From Clostridiales bacterium (lineage in GTDB: Bacteria; Bacillota; Clostridia; Saccharofermentanales; Saccharofermentanaceae): 64,000 nt of DNA. The notes beneath the pieces are model-generated. The model saw only the letters and a list, made by a program, of their open reading frames with translations, had not been told where the DNA came from and made no database searches. A program made the translations under genes and the position numbers. The stretch's first letter is position 1, and each line of letters starts with the position of its first letter. The stretch is from the NCBI GenBank assembly GCA_017428545.1, contig JAFRQR010000032.1, forward strand, positions 35,103 to 99,102. Direction: 5' to 3'. Below, in pieces: positions 39,475-49,452 of the stretch.

Positions 39475-41836
39475 TATAGAAAAGATCACAGCACCGATCG
39501 TTCCGGCAAAAACGGTGAACTATATCTTCCCCGTGATCATTTCCACACTCCTGGGGATCAGTTTTTCTTTTATGCTGACGACTACCTATGGAAAAGACGT
39601 CGAGGTCAAAGTCATCCCGCTCGTCCTTTCGATCCTTCTTTGCTCCGTGGGCGCAACCTGTTTTCATCTTCGTACGGAAAAGAAGAAGTGGCTGTCCGTT
39701 GCCGTGATACTCTCGTCGATCTTCATTTACTTCTATCTGATCGTGCGGCACGGCGTTTTGAGAAGTCAGATCGACTATATGCAGCATGTGCTCCGCCAGT
39801 TTACGTTTAAGGACCTTCCGTCGGTGACCTTTGATAAGGTGCCGTCCAAAGATATCACAGGGCTTTTGGCTTCTTATAATCTTCTCCCGGCGCTGGTGAC
39901 GACCTGGGCGATCTCAAGAAGAAAGAGCGCATTTTGGTGTGTGCCGCTATATCTTCCGCTGTTTATCTGCTCGGTCGCACTGAACTACATGTTCCCGTCC
40001 CAGATCTGGTGCGAGATCATCCTGGCCCTGGCCATGGTATTGTGCTTTTACCAGAATTTCAGAAAAGGAGATCGAAATCTCAGCGATCAGAGACTTCTGA
40101 AACTGATGGTCCCCGTTATGACGATCATCCTCATCCTGGGCGCATGCTTTCCGCAGAGCAGATACGATCAGCAGAAGGTCGCCGCCCGCCAGCTGAACAT
40201 GATCAGAAAGATCATCGGTCTTGTTCCGAACGAAGCCCGAGAGGCGCTGGCTCCGCAGATCGACCGCATCAGCAATACGTATATGGGCAGCATCATCATG
40301 GAATCGATCTCCAATCAGCTCGTCGAGATCGATCCGGGACACGAGGATCTAAATCTGGTCGGAAACTTCAATCCGCCCGAGTATACGGTATTCTATGTGA
40401 CACGAAACAAAAACCCGAATAATTCCACTAAGGATGGTGCGTCAAACATGTATATCCGCACTGCTTCGAGTGATACCTACACGGGACATGAATGGAAAGT
40501 TTCCGGAGAAGAACCTTCCCCCGAAGACATCTATGCGATGGACGATCCGATCCCCGAAAGTGTAGCCCCGTTCTTCACAAGGGTAAATGCGGTAGGTATC
40601 GGCGGCTACTATTTCGCTCCGTACTATACCGACGGATACACGGTCCCTTCCGGCTACGAAAACAGAGTGACGACAGGCATCGACTTTAACGTGCGCGGGG
40701 TCTGTGACGGCGCGTTCATGCAGACGATCGACTATGCATCTGACGAAATCCCGCTCAAAAGAGATCCGTCCTGCTGGTCGCAGGATTATCTGAATTATGT
40801 CTATGATGAAGCGCTTTACGTTCCCGATGAGACACGCCAGGGGATCTTAAACAGCGGGCTTCTTCCCGGATGGTACATCGATCTTTATAATGGCGTGACG
40901 ACCATGTCCGATCTGGAAAAGGTCATGGCGGTCACCGACTATGTCCGCTCGATCCACCCGTACGATGTCAATACGACCTATCCGCCGTCAGACATGGATT
41001 TTGTCGTGTGGTTTATGACGGAAAGTGAGACCGGCTTCTGCGTGCACTATGCCTGCACCGCGGCGGTCCTTCTGCGTATGGTCGGGGTCCCGGCCCGTTA
41101 TGCCACGGGATACCTCGTTTCCGGTGTCAAAGACGACACCAGATGTTCTGTGACTTCCAAAGATTCGCATGCCTGGGTCGAATTCTTCGATCCGGAATTC
41201 GGCTGGATCCTTGCTGATCCGACTCCGGGAAACAAGGCGGCGGAATCCCCTTATGGTGCTTCTGCCATAAAGAAAGCATATGGTATCGCAGATCCTGAAA
41301 CGACCCCGGGAAATACACCGCGTCCGGGAGCTACACCGACTCCTGCTCCGGCAACGGTAAGTCCGGGAGTTACTCCCGGCGCCGGAAACGTGCAGGTGCG
41401 TCCGGACGGAACGATGCCGACGGGATCAGGAGGAAGCGGATCTTCCGGAAATGCGGTTAAGGAAAATGCCCCGGCGAAGTGGATCAAAAAGCACCATAAA
41501 GTTCTTCTTCCGGTGGTTCTCGTCATTCTTCTTCTGGCGATCATCCGAAGCGTATATACGCTTGTGTGGATAAGAAAGTTCCGGAAGAAAAACGTGAATG
41601 AACGCGCACGGGCCTATTACCACTACTTCATGTGGATCAGTAAAAAGTGGCGCGGAAAGCCGTATTTCAAGACGAAATTCCTGGCGCAGAAAGCCGCATT
41701 CAGTGAAAAAGGTATTACGGAAAAAGAACTGTCCGAACTGAAAGAGAGCGTCCGGATCAGTCTGAAGCGGATGCGCAAAAAGCAGCCCTGGTATAAAAAG
41801 ATCGGGGTCAGCCTCTTGTACGAAGTAAAAGTATAA
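39464..41836 (+). CDS. Transglutaminase-like (TgpA-type) membrane protein
   Basis: 790 residues. The N-terminal part has six or so membrane spans (about 20-245). An extracellular region carries the papain-like transglutaminase core: Cys526 in TGFCVHYA, His569 in SHAWVEF and Asp585 in ADPTPG. A Pro/Thr/Gly-rich linker follows (about 605-665), then a final span (about 685-703) and a cytoplasmic tail with a DUF4129-like look. All three catalytic residues are intact, so it is likely an active protein-crosslinking or peptidase-like enzyme at the cell surface. It is the third gene of the MoxR-DUF58-transglutaminase operon. Confidence 0.93.
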   Translation: MRRDIEKITAPIVPAKTVNYIFPVIISTLLGISFSFMLTTTYGKDVEVKVIPLVLSILLCSVGATCFHLRTEKKKWLSVAVILSSIFIYFYLIVRHGVLRSQIDYMQHVLRQFTFKDLPSVTFDKVPSKDITGLLASYNLLPALVTTWAISRRKSAFWCVPLYLPLFICSVALNYMFPSQIWCEIILALAMVLCFYQNFRKGDRNLSDQRLLKLMVPVMTIILILGACFPQSRYDQQKVAARQLNMIRKIIGLVPNEAREALAPQIDRISNTYMGSIIMESISNQLVEIDPGHEDLNLVGNFNPPEYTVFYVTRNKNPNNSTKDGASNMYIRTASSDTYTGHEWKVSGEEPSPEDIYAMDDPIPESVAPFFTRVNAVGIGGYYFAPYYTDGYTVPSGYENRVTTGIDFNVRGVCDGAFMQTIDYASDEIPLKRDPSCWSQDYLNYVYDEALYVPDETRQGILNSGLLPGWYIDLYNGVTTMSDLEKVMAVTDYVRSIHPYDVNTTYPPSDMDFVVWFMTESETGFCVHYACTAAVLLRMVGVPARYATGYLVSGVKDDTRCSVTSKDSHAWVEFFDPEFGWILADPTPGNKAAESPYGASAIKKAYGIADPETTPGNTPRPGATPTPAPATVSPGVTPGAGNVQVRPDGTMPTGSGGSGSSGNAVKENAPAKWIKKHHKVLLPVVLVILLLAIIRSVYTLVWIRKFRKKNVNERARAYYHYFMWISKKWRGKPYFKTKFLAQKAAFSEKGITEKELSELKESVRISLKRMRKKQPWYKKIGVSLLYEVKV

Positions 41837-41871
41837 GCGAATCGGAGCAGGAATCAAAACTCCGGGAAGGA

Positions 41872-42126
41872 TCAGCCCTCGGCGGCTTTGGCTTCCATAA
41901 CGGCCTGAGCCAGCTGGTCCGCGCAGGATGTAGATCTGAAGCCGCAGGTATTTCCGGAAAGTTTCTCGGCAATATCTTCCGCCTTCCATCCGTCTACGAG
42001 TTTTCCGATGGCTTTTAAGTTTCCGTTGCAGCCGTTTGTAAATGCGACATCGGTGATGACGCCGTCATTGATCTCGAAATCGATCTTTGTGGAGCAGGTG
42101 CCGCTCGTGCGGTAAGTATAATGCAT
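41872..42126 (-). CDS. TSCPD domain protein (TIGR03905-like)
   Basis: 84 residues. It matches the small TSCPD-type family: YTYRTSGTCSTKIDFEI at the start, TNGCNGNLKAI, and CGFRSTSCADQLA at the end, with four conserved cysteines probably binding metal. TSCPD domains occur alone or at the C-terminus of vitamin B12-dependent ribonucleotide reductases. No partner is adjacent. The ribosome site is GGAGG on the minus strand. Role unknown. Confidence 0.88.
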   Translation of the reverse strand: MHYTYRTSGTCSTKIDFEINDGVITDVAFTNGCNGNLKAIGKLVDGWKAEDIAEKLSGNTCGFRSTSCADQLAQAVMEAKAAEG

Positions 42127-42191
42127 TTTTGTGTTCCTCCATAAGTTCCGGCGCAGGGCGTCCGGGTGTTTATTCTTTGTTTTAGACTGGC

Positions 42192-42773
42192 TTAGATCTT
42201 CGGCAGGATCGAGATATCGCGCTCGACCGGGCAGGGCGGAAGGTACTTACTGAATACTTCCACATATCTTGTGCCGAAAGAGACGGAGACGAGTTCGGAA
42301 AAAGCGATGCGCGTCGCTTTTTCATCCCACTTTCCGTCGGTGTCAAAACCTCTTACATAAAGATAACGGTCGTCCCTTTTCTCGATGCGTCCGATTACAT
42401 AATCGATGTTGCCGCTGTTTCTATCTTCCGACTCGAAGATCGCATTTGTGCGGTTATGGGAAAGGTAAGAAAGGACTCCCTCCCAGGAGGAGATATCCAT
42501 GTCAAGTTTTTTGACTTGTGAGGTGACGCCTTCGTTTTCGAGGATATCGTTTGTCAGATCGACCTTCGAGTTGATCTCGACGATATCTTTAAGACGTCTT
42601 ACGACATATCCGTCCAGACGGAAATCCTGTTCATCCATATAAAGGAACAGTTCTTCTCCGGCTTTAATCGGAAAGCAGCTGTAACAGTTCGGGTCTGCTT
42701 TTAAAAACATGCGACACAGAAGTGTCTGACGGCAAGCTTCTTCCAAAACGGCAGTGATCTCAAATTTCTTCAC
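42192..42773 (-). CDS. Conserved-looking hypothetical protein
   Basis: 193 residues, soluble and acidic, with no signal peptide or membrane span. It begins KKFEITAVLEEACRQTLLC and has a beta-rich second half (YVIGRIEKRDDRYLYVRGFDTDGKWDE). I do not recognise the family; a small WYL- or Sm-like beta barrel in the C-terminal half is possible. It is transcribed divergently from the paired ABC exporter; its minus-strand promoter has a TGTTATAAT -10 about 35 bp upstream. Confidence 0.7.
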   Translation of the reverse strand: MKKFEITAVLEEACRQTLLCRMFLKADPNCYSCFPIKAGEELFLYMDEQDFRLDGYVVRRLKDIVEINSKVDLTNDILENEGVTSQVKKLDMDISSWEGVLSYLSHNRTNAIFESEDRNSGNIDYVIGRIEKRDDRYLYVRGFDTDGKWDEKATRIAFSELVSVSFGTRYVEVFSKYLPPCPVERDISILPKI

Positions 42774-42915
42774 AGTATCCCTCCTGTCATAAATGTGTTT
42801 CCGCCCTCATTATAACATGGAAAAATATATTATCCACGCGGTATAAAAGTGCTTTTCGAAAAGGGAAAAAATGGTAGTATTAACTGAAAGTTGCAAGGGG
42901 GCAAGTATTTCTCAC

Positions 42916-44754
42916 ATGGCGAAAAGAAAAAAGGAAAAAGACAATACATTTAAACAGCTCCGATATGCGTTGAAACAGGTGTGGGATGCGGACCGGCTTT
43001 TGCTGCCGTTCACGCTTTTTAAGAACTCCATAGAACAGATCTTCTACGTGTTCTTCTTCGTGTATCTGACCAAGTACATCTTTAACTGCATCGAGCGGAA
43101 CATCGAGTACAGCAAACTGTTCTGGTTTCTGATCTTCGCGTGTCTCGGTCACGTGTGCGTGCATTTTATCTGCGGGTGGTACGAGACCTATAGAAAGATC
43201 AAGATGCCGGAAGTCTACCGGCACATCTTCCACCGCGTGATGGACATCTCGGATACTCTGGAGCTTTCGGATTATGAGTCGCCGGAGTTTTACGACAAAT
43301 ACGCAAGGGCGCTGGACCGCTGTGCCGAGCAGGCGATCGATCTTTCGATCCAGACGGGAGTATATATCGGAAATGTCGGCGCGACGATCATGTCGCTTGT
43401 CATCGTCGTGATGGTCGACCCCGTCCTTCTGATCTTCATGATCGTTCCTATGGTCGTAAGTCTTTATTACGGAAACAAAAACGGCAAATGCAACTACGAC
43501 AGGGAAAAAGCGATCACCCGCGACAAGCGTACGGCGGACTACGTCAAGCGGGTCTACTACGAAAAGAAATATGCTTCGGAGATCCGCCTTTTTGACATCA
43601 ACTCGATCATGCTCAATAAGCAGGAGCAGGCGGTCGAGAGGATGGGCGAGGTCTCATTGAAGTACCGCATGAAGTCGGCGTTTTATTCTTTCCTCATGAA
43701 AGGGAGCTACTCGGTCCTGGCCGGGATCGCGGCATATTTTTATGTTGCTTTTAGGATCAAGCACGGCGGCGTGACCGACATCTCCAGTTATGTCGCCATG
43801 ATCACGGCCATGGCTTTTTCGACCGACCAGCTCAAGCACGCCGTCGAGAACCGTATCTACTTAAGTAACGAATCGCGCCTTTTTAAAAACCTCGAAGAAT
43901 TCCTCGAGACCGACAGAAAAGAAAAAGAGCAAAAGCCCGATGCCGGCGAGATCAGAAGCATCGAACTTCAGAATGTTTCTTTTACTTACCCAGGGGCCAA
44001 AACCAGTACGATCCACGATGTGAGCTTCACCTGGAATAAGGGAGAGAAGCTCGCGATCGTCGGGTATAACGGCGCGGGCAAGACCACGATGATCAAGCTG
44101 ATCATGGGGCTTTATCCGGTCACGGAAGGAAAGATCCTCGTAAACGGCAGAAACATCAGCGAGATCGACGGGGATTCATACAGGAAAAGATTCGGTACGG
44201 TCTTTCAGGATCTTCAGGTATTCGCGATGCCGCTTGTCGAGAATGTTTTGATGAGAAGACCGTCCGGTCCCGACGATTATGCCACCGCGGAAAAAGCACT
44301 TACCTCGGCGCAGTTTGACTGTTCGCATCCGGGGCTGACCCATGGCCTGGATACGATCGTCAGCAGGGAGTTTGATGAAGAAGGATTTATCCCGTCCGGA
44401 GGCCAGGCGCAGAAGATCGCGATCGCGAGAGTCTTTGCGCAGCAGCCGGATATGGTCATCCTCGATGAGCCTTCCTCGGCGCTCGATCCGCTTGCGGAAT
44501 ATAACATGTACAAAAACATGATGCGCCTTTCGGAAGGACGCGGGGTCATCTTCATCTCGCACCGTCTTTCGTCGGCGAGAATGGCAGATAAGATCTACAT
44601 GATGAAGGATGGATCTGTCGCCGAGCACGGCACGCATGAAGAGCTGATGGAAAAGAAAGGTCCTTACCATGAGATGTTCATGCTGCAGGCCGAAAACTAT
44701 CAGGACAGCCTTCCGGAAGAAATGCTCCTGGGAGCGGAGGCATTCTATGGGTAA
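42916..44754 (+). CDS. ABC exporter half-transporter of the second pair, subunit A
   Basis: 612 residues from the ATG at 42916 (AAGGGGGC about 13 bp upstream); an in-frame ATG at 42871 has AAGGG closer and would add 15 residues, so the start is uncertain. A six-helix membrane domain is followed by an ATPase domain with Walker A GYNGAGKTT, signature SGGQAQKIA and Walker B MVILDEPSSALDP with the catalytic Glu. The signature has Ala-Gln-Lys instead of the usual Gln-Arg, shared with its partner, and marks a distinct clostridial exporter subfamily. The substrate is unknown; no peptide precursor or maturation gene is adjacent. Confidence 0.9.
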   Translation: MAKRKKEKDNTFKQLRYALKQVWDADRLLLPFTLFKNSIEQIFYVFFFVYLTKYIFNCIERNIEYSKLFWFLIFACLGHVCVHFICGWYETYRKIKMPEVYRHIFHRVMDISDTLELSDYESPEFYDKYARALDRCAEQAIDLSIQTGVYIGNVGATIMSLVIVVMVDPVLLIFMIVPMVVSLYYGNKNGKCNYDREKAITRDKRTADYVKRVYYEKKYASEIRLFDINSIMLNKQEQAVERMGEVSLKYRMKSAFYSFLMKGSYSVLAGIAAYFYVAFRIKHGGVTDISSYVAMITAMAFSTDQLKHAVENRIYLSNESRLFKNLEEFLETDRKEKEQKPDAGEIRSIELQNVSFTYPGAKTSTIHDVSFTWNKGEKLAIVGYNGAGKTTMIKLIMGLYPVTEGKILVNGRNISEIDGDSYRKRFGTVFQDLQVFAMPLVENVLMRRPSGPDDYATAEKALTSAQFDCSHPGLTHGLDTIVSREFDEEGFIPSGGQAQKIAIARVFAQQPDMVILDEPSSALDPLAEYNMYKNMMRLSEGRGVIFISHRLSSARMADKIYMMKDGSVAEHGTHEELMEKKGPYHEMFMLQAENYQDSLPEEMLLGAEAFYG

Positions 44755-46603
44755 AGATAAATCGAAAAGAAAAGATATCACAAGAAGAAAAGATAAGCTG
44801 AAAGAAGAAAAGATCACGATCCGCGAAATGATCGGGAACGTCACTTATCTTTTGAAGTATGCGGGAAGATACGATAAGCCCCTGATCCTTAAGATCATGA
44901 TCCTGAATATCCTTCTTCTTTCGGGCATGGCCGCCAATGACACCTTTATCCTGAAGCTGATCATCAACGGACTGACCGGAAACATGGCGTTTAAAAACAT
45001 CATGGTTTTGCTTCTTATCTCGCTGGTGCTGGTCGTGATCCTCGAGTGGATCCATCAGCTTTTAAATGAGTGGGCGAAGGCAAAACTCATCCCGCTCAGC
45101 GGACGTATCCAGAGAGATCTTGCCGAAAAGAACAGCCTGAAGGATCTGATCTTTTACGATGATCCGGAGACCTATGACACATATGCGGTCGTCTCCCAGC
45201 GCGCAGATGAACTTGTTTCGGACGCCGTTACTGTGGTCAGTAAGATCATCGGCGGAACCGTTGCTCTTTTTGTTGCCGCTGCCATGATCCTTACCATCGA
45301 TCCAATCCTGGCGATCTTCCCGGTTGCGGGTTTTATCGTCAATCTTGCGACCCGTTTTAAGATCGAAAAGATCAACTATACCTGGTGGGTCGAATACAGA
45401 AAGAAACTTCGTAAAGCCGACTACAGTAAGCGCGTTTTCTATCAGCCGGAGTTTGCAAAAGAATGTAAGCTCACGGATGTACGAGGACCTTTGCGATTGC
45501 AGTTTGACGAGGCACTCGATGAAGCAGCCGAAGAAGGAAGGATCTACGGACCTCCTTTGACATGGGTGTCGCTTGTCAACTGGATCTCTGTTTTTACCGT
45601 GTTCTCGTTCTTCGCGATCCCTGCCTATCTCGGCTATCTTGCGCTGGTCGTCAAATCGATCGCGCTCGGTGAAGTCGCTTCTGCGAATAATGCCGCCAAC
45701 TACGTAAGAAGAAACCTCAATGAGATCAACTACTGCCTGGTGGATTTCCAGGTGATCGGACGTTACGGCAGTAAGCTCATCAAGCTTTTGGAATATAAGC
45801 CGAACATCGAAGTGGCCGACGGGCTGACTCCGGAAAAAGGATCGGGAGAACTAGTTCTTTCACATGTGTCTTTCCGGTATCCGAATACCGAAGAAGATAC
45901 GCTGAAGGATATCTCAATCGAGATCCACCCGGGCGAAAAGATTGCGATCGTCGGCGAAAACGGCGCGGGCAAGACCACTTTCGTGAAACTTCTGATGCGT
46001 CTTTACGACGTCACGGGAGGAAGTATCTCTTACGGCGGCCACGATATCCGGGAGTACAATACCAGGAAGTACAGAAAGAAGATCAGTGCGGTCTTCCAGG
46101 ACTATAACATCTATGCGGCCACGGTCGCGGAGAATGTGCTTCTTCGGAAAGCAAATGAGGAAGACGAGGAAGATGTCCGTCACGCATTGAAAAAAGCGGA
46201 TTTCGGAAGAAAACTCGATTCGCTTCCTCTGGGTATCCATACGCCTCTGACCCGAGAATTCGACGAGGACGGCGTCAATCTTTCCGGCGGTGAAGCACAG
46301 AAGATCGCGATCTCCCGTGTGTTCCTGAAAAATGAAGACCGTGCGGTCAGTATCCTCGACGAGCCTTCCTCGGCGCTTGACCCGGTATCGGAATATAAAC
46401 TCAACAAAAACCTGATCGAAAATGCGGGGGATAACACGGTCATCTTTATTTCGCACAGACTGTCGACGACACGTATGGCGGACCGCATCTATCTTTTCGA
46501 GCACGGAAAGATCATCGAGCAGGGGACCCACGACGAACTCATGGCCCAAAACGGACGTTACAGAGAGATGTTTGACAGACAGGCCCGAAACTACCTGGTG
46601 TAA
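44747..46603 (+). CDS. ABC exporter half-transporter of the second pair, subunit B
   Basis: 618 residues from the ATG at 44747, which overlaps the previous gene by 8 bp and has GGAGCGGAGG upstream. The N-terminus is very Lys/Arg-rich (about 20 residues), then a six-helix membrane domain and an ATPase domain: Walker A GENGAGKTT, signature LSGGEAQKIA, Walker B VSILDEPSSALDP, H-loop ISHRLS. Both subunits keep catalytic Glu residues, unlike the pair at 16-20 kb. It should form a heterodimer with subunit A. Confidence 0.92.
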   Translation: MGKDKSKRKDITRRKDKLKEEKITIREMIGNVTYLLKYAGRYDKPLILKIMILNILLLSGMAANDTFILKLIINGLTGNMAFKNIMVLLLISLVLVVILEWIHQLLNEWAKAKLIPLSGRIQRDLAEKNSLKDLIFYDDPETYDTYAVVSQRADELVSDAVTVVSKIIGGTVALFVAAAMILTIDPILAIFPVAGFIVNLATRFKIEKINYTWWVEYRKKLRKADYSKRVFYQPEFAKECKLTDVRGPLRLQFDEALDEAAEEGRIYGPPLTWVSLVNWISVFTVFSFFAIPAYLGYLALVVKSIALGEVASANNAANYVRRNLNEINYCLVDFQVIGRYGSKLIKLLEYKPNIEVADGLTPEKGSGELVLSHVSFRYPNTEEDTLKDISIEIHPGEKIAIVGENGAGKTTFVKLLMRLYDVTGGSISYGGHDIREYNTRKYRKKISAVFQDYNIYAATVAENVLLRKANEEDEEDVRHALKKADFGRKLDSLPLGIHTPLTREFDEDGVNLSGGEAQKIAISRVFLKNEDRAVSILDEPSSALDPVSEYKLNKNLIENAGDNTVIFISHRLSTTRMADRIYLFEHGKIIEQGTHDELMAQNGRYREMFDRQARNYLV

Positions 46604-46689
46604 TTGTGGAGTTGATGTGAAATTGCTGTAACGAATTAGGGAGAAGCATAGAAATCCTTACCCCTTTACTGATAGAATATAAGAGTATT

Positions 46690-46769
46690 TTTCTGCGGCT
46701 TTTCCGGGCCGCGGAAACAGGGGGTAAAAGCAGGCCGGGGGGTGTCATGGCCTGCACAGGATTTGAGGT
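46690..46769 (+). other. Structured leader of the signalling operon
   Basis: Between the ABC pair and the kinase operon there are two strong stems: GCGGC/GCCGC (46695-46712) and GCAGGCC/GGCCTGC (46730-46755), joined by a GCGGAAAC-A-GGGGGTAAAA stretch, after a possible -10 TAGAAT (46673-46678). The GCGGAAAC element and general topology recall c-di-GMP-II riboswitches, but the UUUAAAUUGGG core is missing, so I call it only a structured leader. Confidence 0.4.
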
Positions 46770-49439
46770 ATGAGGAGTTTCCGTGTTAAGATGACGGTCA
46801 TGATCGTACTGGTCGTTTTGTTCAGTACCGGTCTTCTTTCCATGATCAGTTATCGAAGAGCAAAGAAGAGTGTTTTTTCCCAGGCGGAAGAAAAATACCG
46901 CGTGGCGGCAGATAAGTATGCACAGGAACTGACGACGTGGCTCAACGGTAATGCCACGATCGTTGACACGCTGGCCGCAAATATCGAATACAGCCGGTTC
47001 TTCGATCAGGACGGCGCGTTTTTCCATGACTATTTAAAGTCTGTATATGACAGCCTGAATACGAAGGGCTATATCTACGATATCTATTTCACTTTCCCGG
47101 ATAATACGATGGCCTGCGCTTCGGATTTCGTGGCGGACGGAACCGTCGATTTTTCTCATGAACGTGACTGGTATACGGTCGCGGCGATAACGGATGAGAT
47201 CTACTATTCCGTGCCGTATATGGATTCCGATACAAAAGCACCGATCATCACCATCTCGAAGGCCGTACGCGCAGACGGAGAGCTTAAGGGCATCATCGCC
47301 GCGGATATTTTCGTGGATGTACTTGTCGACATCATCAACGAAGCCGATGTCGCGGAAGACAGTTATGCTTTTCTTGTCGACCAGAATATGGGCGTGATCG
47401 TGCATCCGAACGAGGCATATAAGTTTATCGACGATCCGGTAGGTATTTTGGAAGTTTCGGGTTCTCCCTACGCAGAAGTCGTTGAGAATATGCGTAAGGA
47501 TTCCGACCGGACCGTCTATGTCGAAGATTATGACGGCGTGACCCGCGGAATTGTAGTTTCCAGGATGCAGAACAGTGGCTGGCATGTCGGTATCGCGACA
47601 AGCAAGAGCGAGATGCAGAAGGGCTTAAACGGCCTGGTCACGAGTTTTCTGATCGCGGCCGTTGTCGCCGCGCTCATCGGCGGTACTTTTGCCGTCGTAC
47701 TGGCGCTCGTGCTCGATAAGTACCGGACGCAGCAACAGGAATATGCGGAGAAAGTGCTCCGTCTTGAAAAGCAGGCGGCCGATGATGCAAGTGAGGCCAA
47801 GAGCCGCTTCCTGGCGGATATGTCGCACGAGATAAGGACCCCGATCAATGCGATCCTCGGCATGAATGAGATGATCATCCGCGAAACCGAAAACCGGGAG
47901 ATCATGGGATATTCCAGAAACATCCGCCAGTCCGGACAGAATCTTCTGACTTTGGTCAACAGTATCCTGGATTTTTCTAAGATCGAGAACGGTAAGATGG
48001 AGATCGTGTCTGCGCCCTATAACGTCAAGTCCCAGCTTTCCTATGTCATGAATTCGATCTCGGAAAGAGCCAGATCGAAAAAGCTCGAGCTTCAGACGGA
48101 TATCGATCCGAACATTCCGTCGGAGCTATATGGCGATAACACGCGCATCAACGAGGTCATCATGAACCTTCTGACCAATGCCGTGAAGTATACGGAACAG
48201 GGAACGGTCACCCTTACCGTCAAAGAAAAAGAGAGAAAAAATACCCCCGATGAAAAAATTCTTCTTTATGTGGAAGTAAAAGACACGGGAATTGGCATTA
48301 AAGAAGAGGATATGAAACGACTCTTTGAATCGTTCGAGAGACTGGATGTCGAAAGAAACAGAAATATCGAGGGCACGGGACTGGGTATGTCGGTATGCAC
48401 GAAACTTCTGGGACTCATGAATAGTGAGCTCAAAGTCGAGAGCGAATACGGCTTCGGTTCCAGGTTCTGGTTCGAGATCTGGCAGAAGATCGAGAACGAT
48501 GATCCGATCGGGGATTTTGAGATCGGGTCGGCACCGGAAGAAGAAAACGAGGAGGTCTACAGGGAATCCTTCCATGCACCGTCTGCCTTGATCCTGATCG
48601 TGGATGACACGAAGATGAACATCGCGGTCGCAGCCAACCTTCTGAAGAAGACGGGAGTTCGGATCCATACGGCGTTGAGCGGTAAAGAAGCGATCCGCCT
48701 GTGCGGGGAGACCCGTTACGACATGATCCTTATGGACCAGCGCATGCCGATCATGGACGGAACGGAAGCGATGACCGAGATCAGAAAGCTGGAAAGTAAA
48801 CTCAACGAGAAGACCCCGATCATCTGTCTGACGGCAGACGTGATCCGCGGCGCAAGGGAGAGATATATCGAGCAGGGCTTCGATGACTATCTGACCAAGC
48901 CGATCAACGGAAGAGAACTCGAGACGATGCTTCTTACGCATCTGCCGAAAGAGAAGATCGAGATCGTTGAAGAAAAGACCGGAAAAGAAGATACTTTCCG
49001 GGACGAAAAGACAGAAGTGCTTTTCGAGGCGCTCAGTAAAGCGGGAGTGGATCCGAAGACGGGGCTTTACTTCTGTCAGGGCGATGTGGAGATGTATAAA
49101 TCGATCCTCTCCGAGTACTGTACGGAGAAGAAAAGTAAGTTCATTAATCTTGTGGACTGCTATGAGAAACGCGACTGGAAGAACTACGAGATCTACATCC
49201 ATTCGCTGAAGAGCACGAGCAAGACGATCGGTGCCAAGAAGCTTTTCGAGATGGCGGCCGATCTGGAGGAAGCTGCGGGCAAGGGAGATGAGCTCGCGCT
49301 TTCTGACGGACATGCTCCGGCGATGGATCTTTATGAGAAGATCGTAAAGGTCATCGAGGAGAATATGGAAGTGAAAGAAGACGATATCGCGGAGGAAGAC
49401 GAGGTGTTCGAATTCCTCCCGGAGGATAATAACGAGTAG
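46770..49439 (+). CDS. Cache-type hybrid sensor histidine kinase (HK-REC-Hpt)
   Basis: 889 residues. Membrane span about 8-28, extracellular dCache-like sensor about 30-285 (YYSVPYMDSDTKAPIITISKAV, YAFLVDQNMGVIVHP), second span about 290-315, HisKA with the phospho-accepting His353 in MSHEIRTP, HATPase with GTGLGMSV (about 536), receiver with Asp656 in LMDQRMP, and a C-terminal Hpt with His811 in IHSLKSTSK. It is a complete four-step phosphorelay in one chain, sensing an outside ligand. It is the first gene of a four-gene operon; the c-di-GMP regulator follows after 13 bp and is the likely output. Confidence 0.93.
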   Translation: MRSFRVKMTVMIVLVVLFSTGLLSMISYRRAKKSVFSQAEEKYRVAADKYAQELTTWLNGNATIVDTLAANIEYSRFFDQDGAFFHDYLKSVYDSLNTKGYIYDIYFTFPDNTMACASDFVADGTVDFSHERDWYTVAAITDEIYYSVPYMDSDTKAPIITISKAVRADGELKGIIAADIFVDVLVDIINEADVAEDSYAFLVDQNMGVIVHPNEAYKFIDDPVGILEVSGSPYAEVVENMRKDSDRTVYVEDYDGVTRGIVVSRMQNSGWHVGIATSKSEMQKGLNGLVTSFLIAAVVAALIGGTFAVVLALVLDKYRTQQQEYAEKVLRLEKQAADDASEAKSRFLADMSHEIRTPINAILGMNEMIIRETENREIMGYSRNIRQSGQNLLTLVNSILDFSKIENGKMEIVSAPYNVKSQLSYVMNSISERARSKKLELQTDIDPNIPSELYGDNTRINEVIMNLLTNAVKYTEQGTVTLTVKEKERKNTPDEKILLYVEVKDTGIGIKEEDMKRLFESFERLDVERNRNIEGTGLGMSVCTKLLGLMNSELKVESEYGFGSRFWFEIWQKIENDDPIGDFEIGSAPEEENEEVYRESFHAPSALILIVDDTKMNIAVAANLLKKTGVRIHTALSGKEAIRLCGETRYDMILMDQRMPIMDGTEAMTEIRKLESKLNEKTPIICLTADVIRGARERYIEQGFDDYLTKPINGRELETMLLTHLPKEKIEIVEEKTGKEDTFRDEKTEVLFEALSKAGVDPKTGLYFCQGDVEMYKSILSEYCTEKKSKFINLVDCYEKRDWKNYEIYIHSLKSTSKTIGAKKLFEMAADLEEAAGKGDELALSDGHAPAMDLYEKIVKVIEENMEVKEDDIAEEDEVFEFLPEDNNE

Positions 49440-49452
49440 TAGGAGGATCTTT

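Noticed and set aside
42871..46603. Bacteriocin exporter operon
   Set aside because: No peptidase C39 domain, precursor peptide or maturation gene is found next to the paired exporter.
46690..46769. Confident call of a c-di-GMP riboswitch
   Set aside because: Only the GCGGAAAC element and general topology match; the diagnostic core of class II and the conserved loops of class I are missing.
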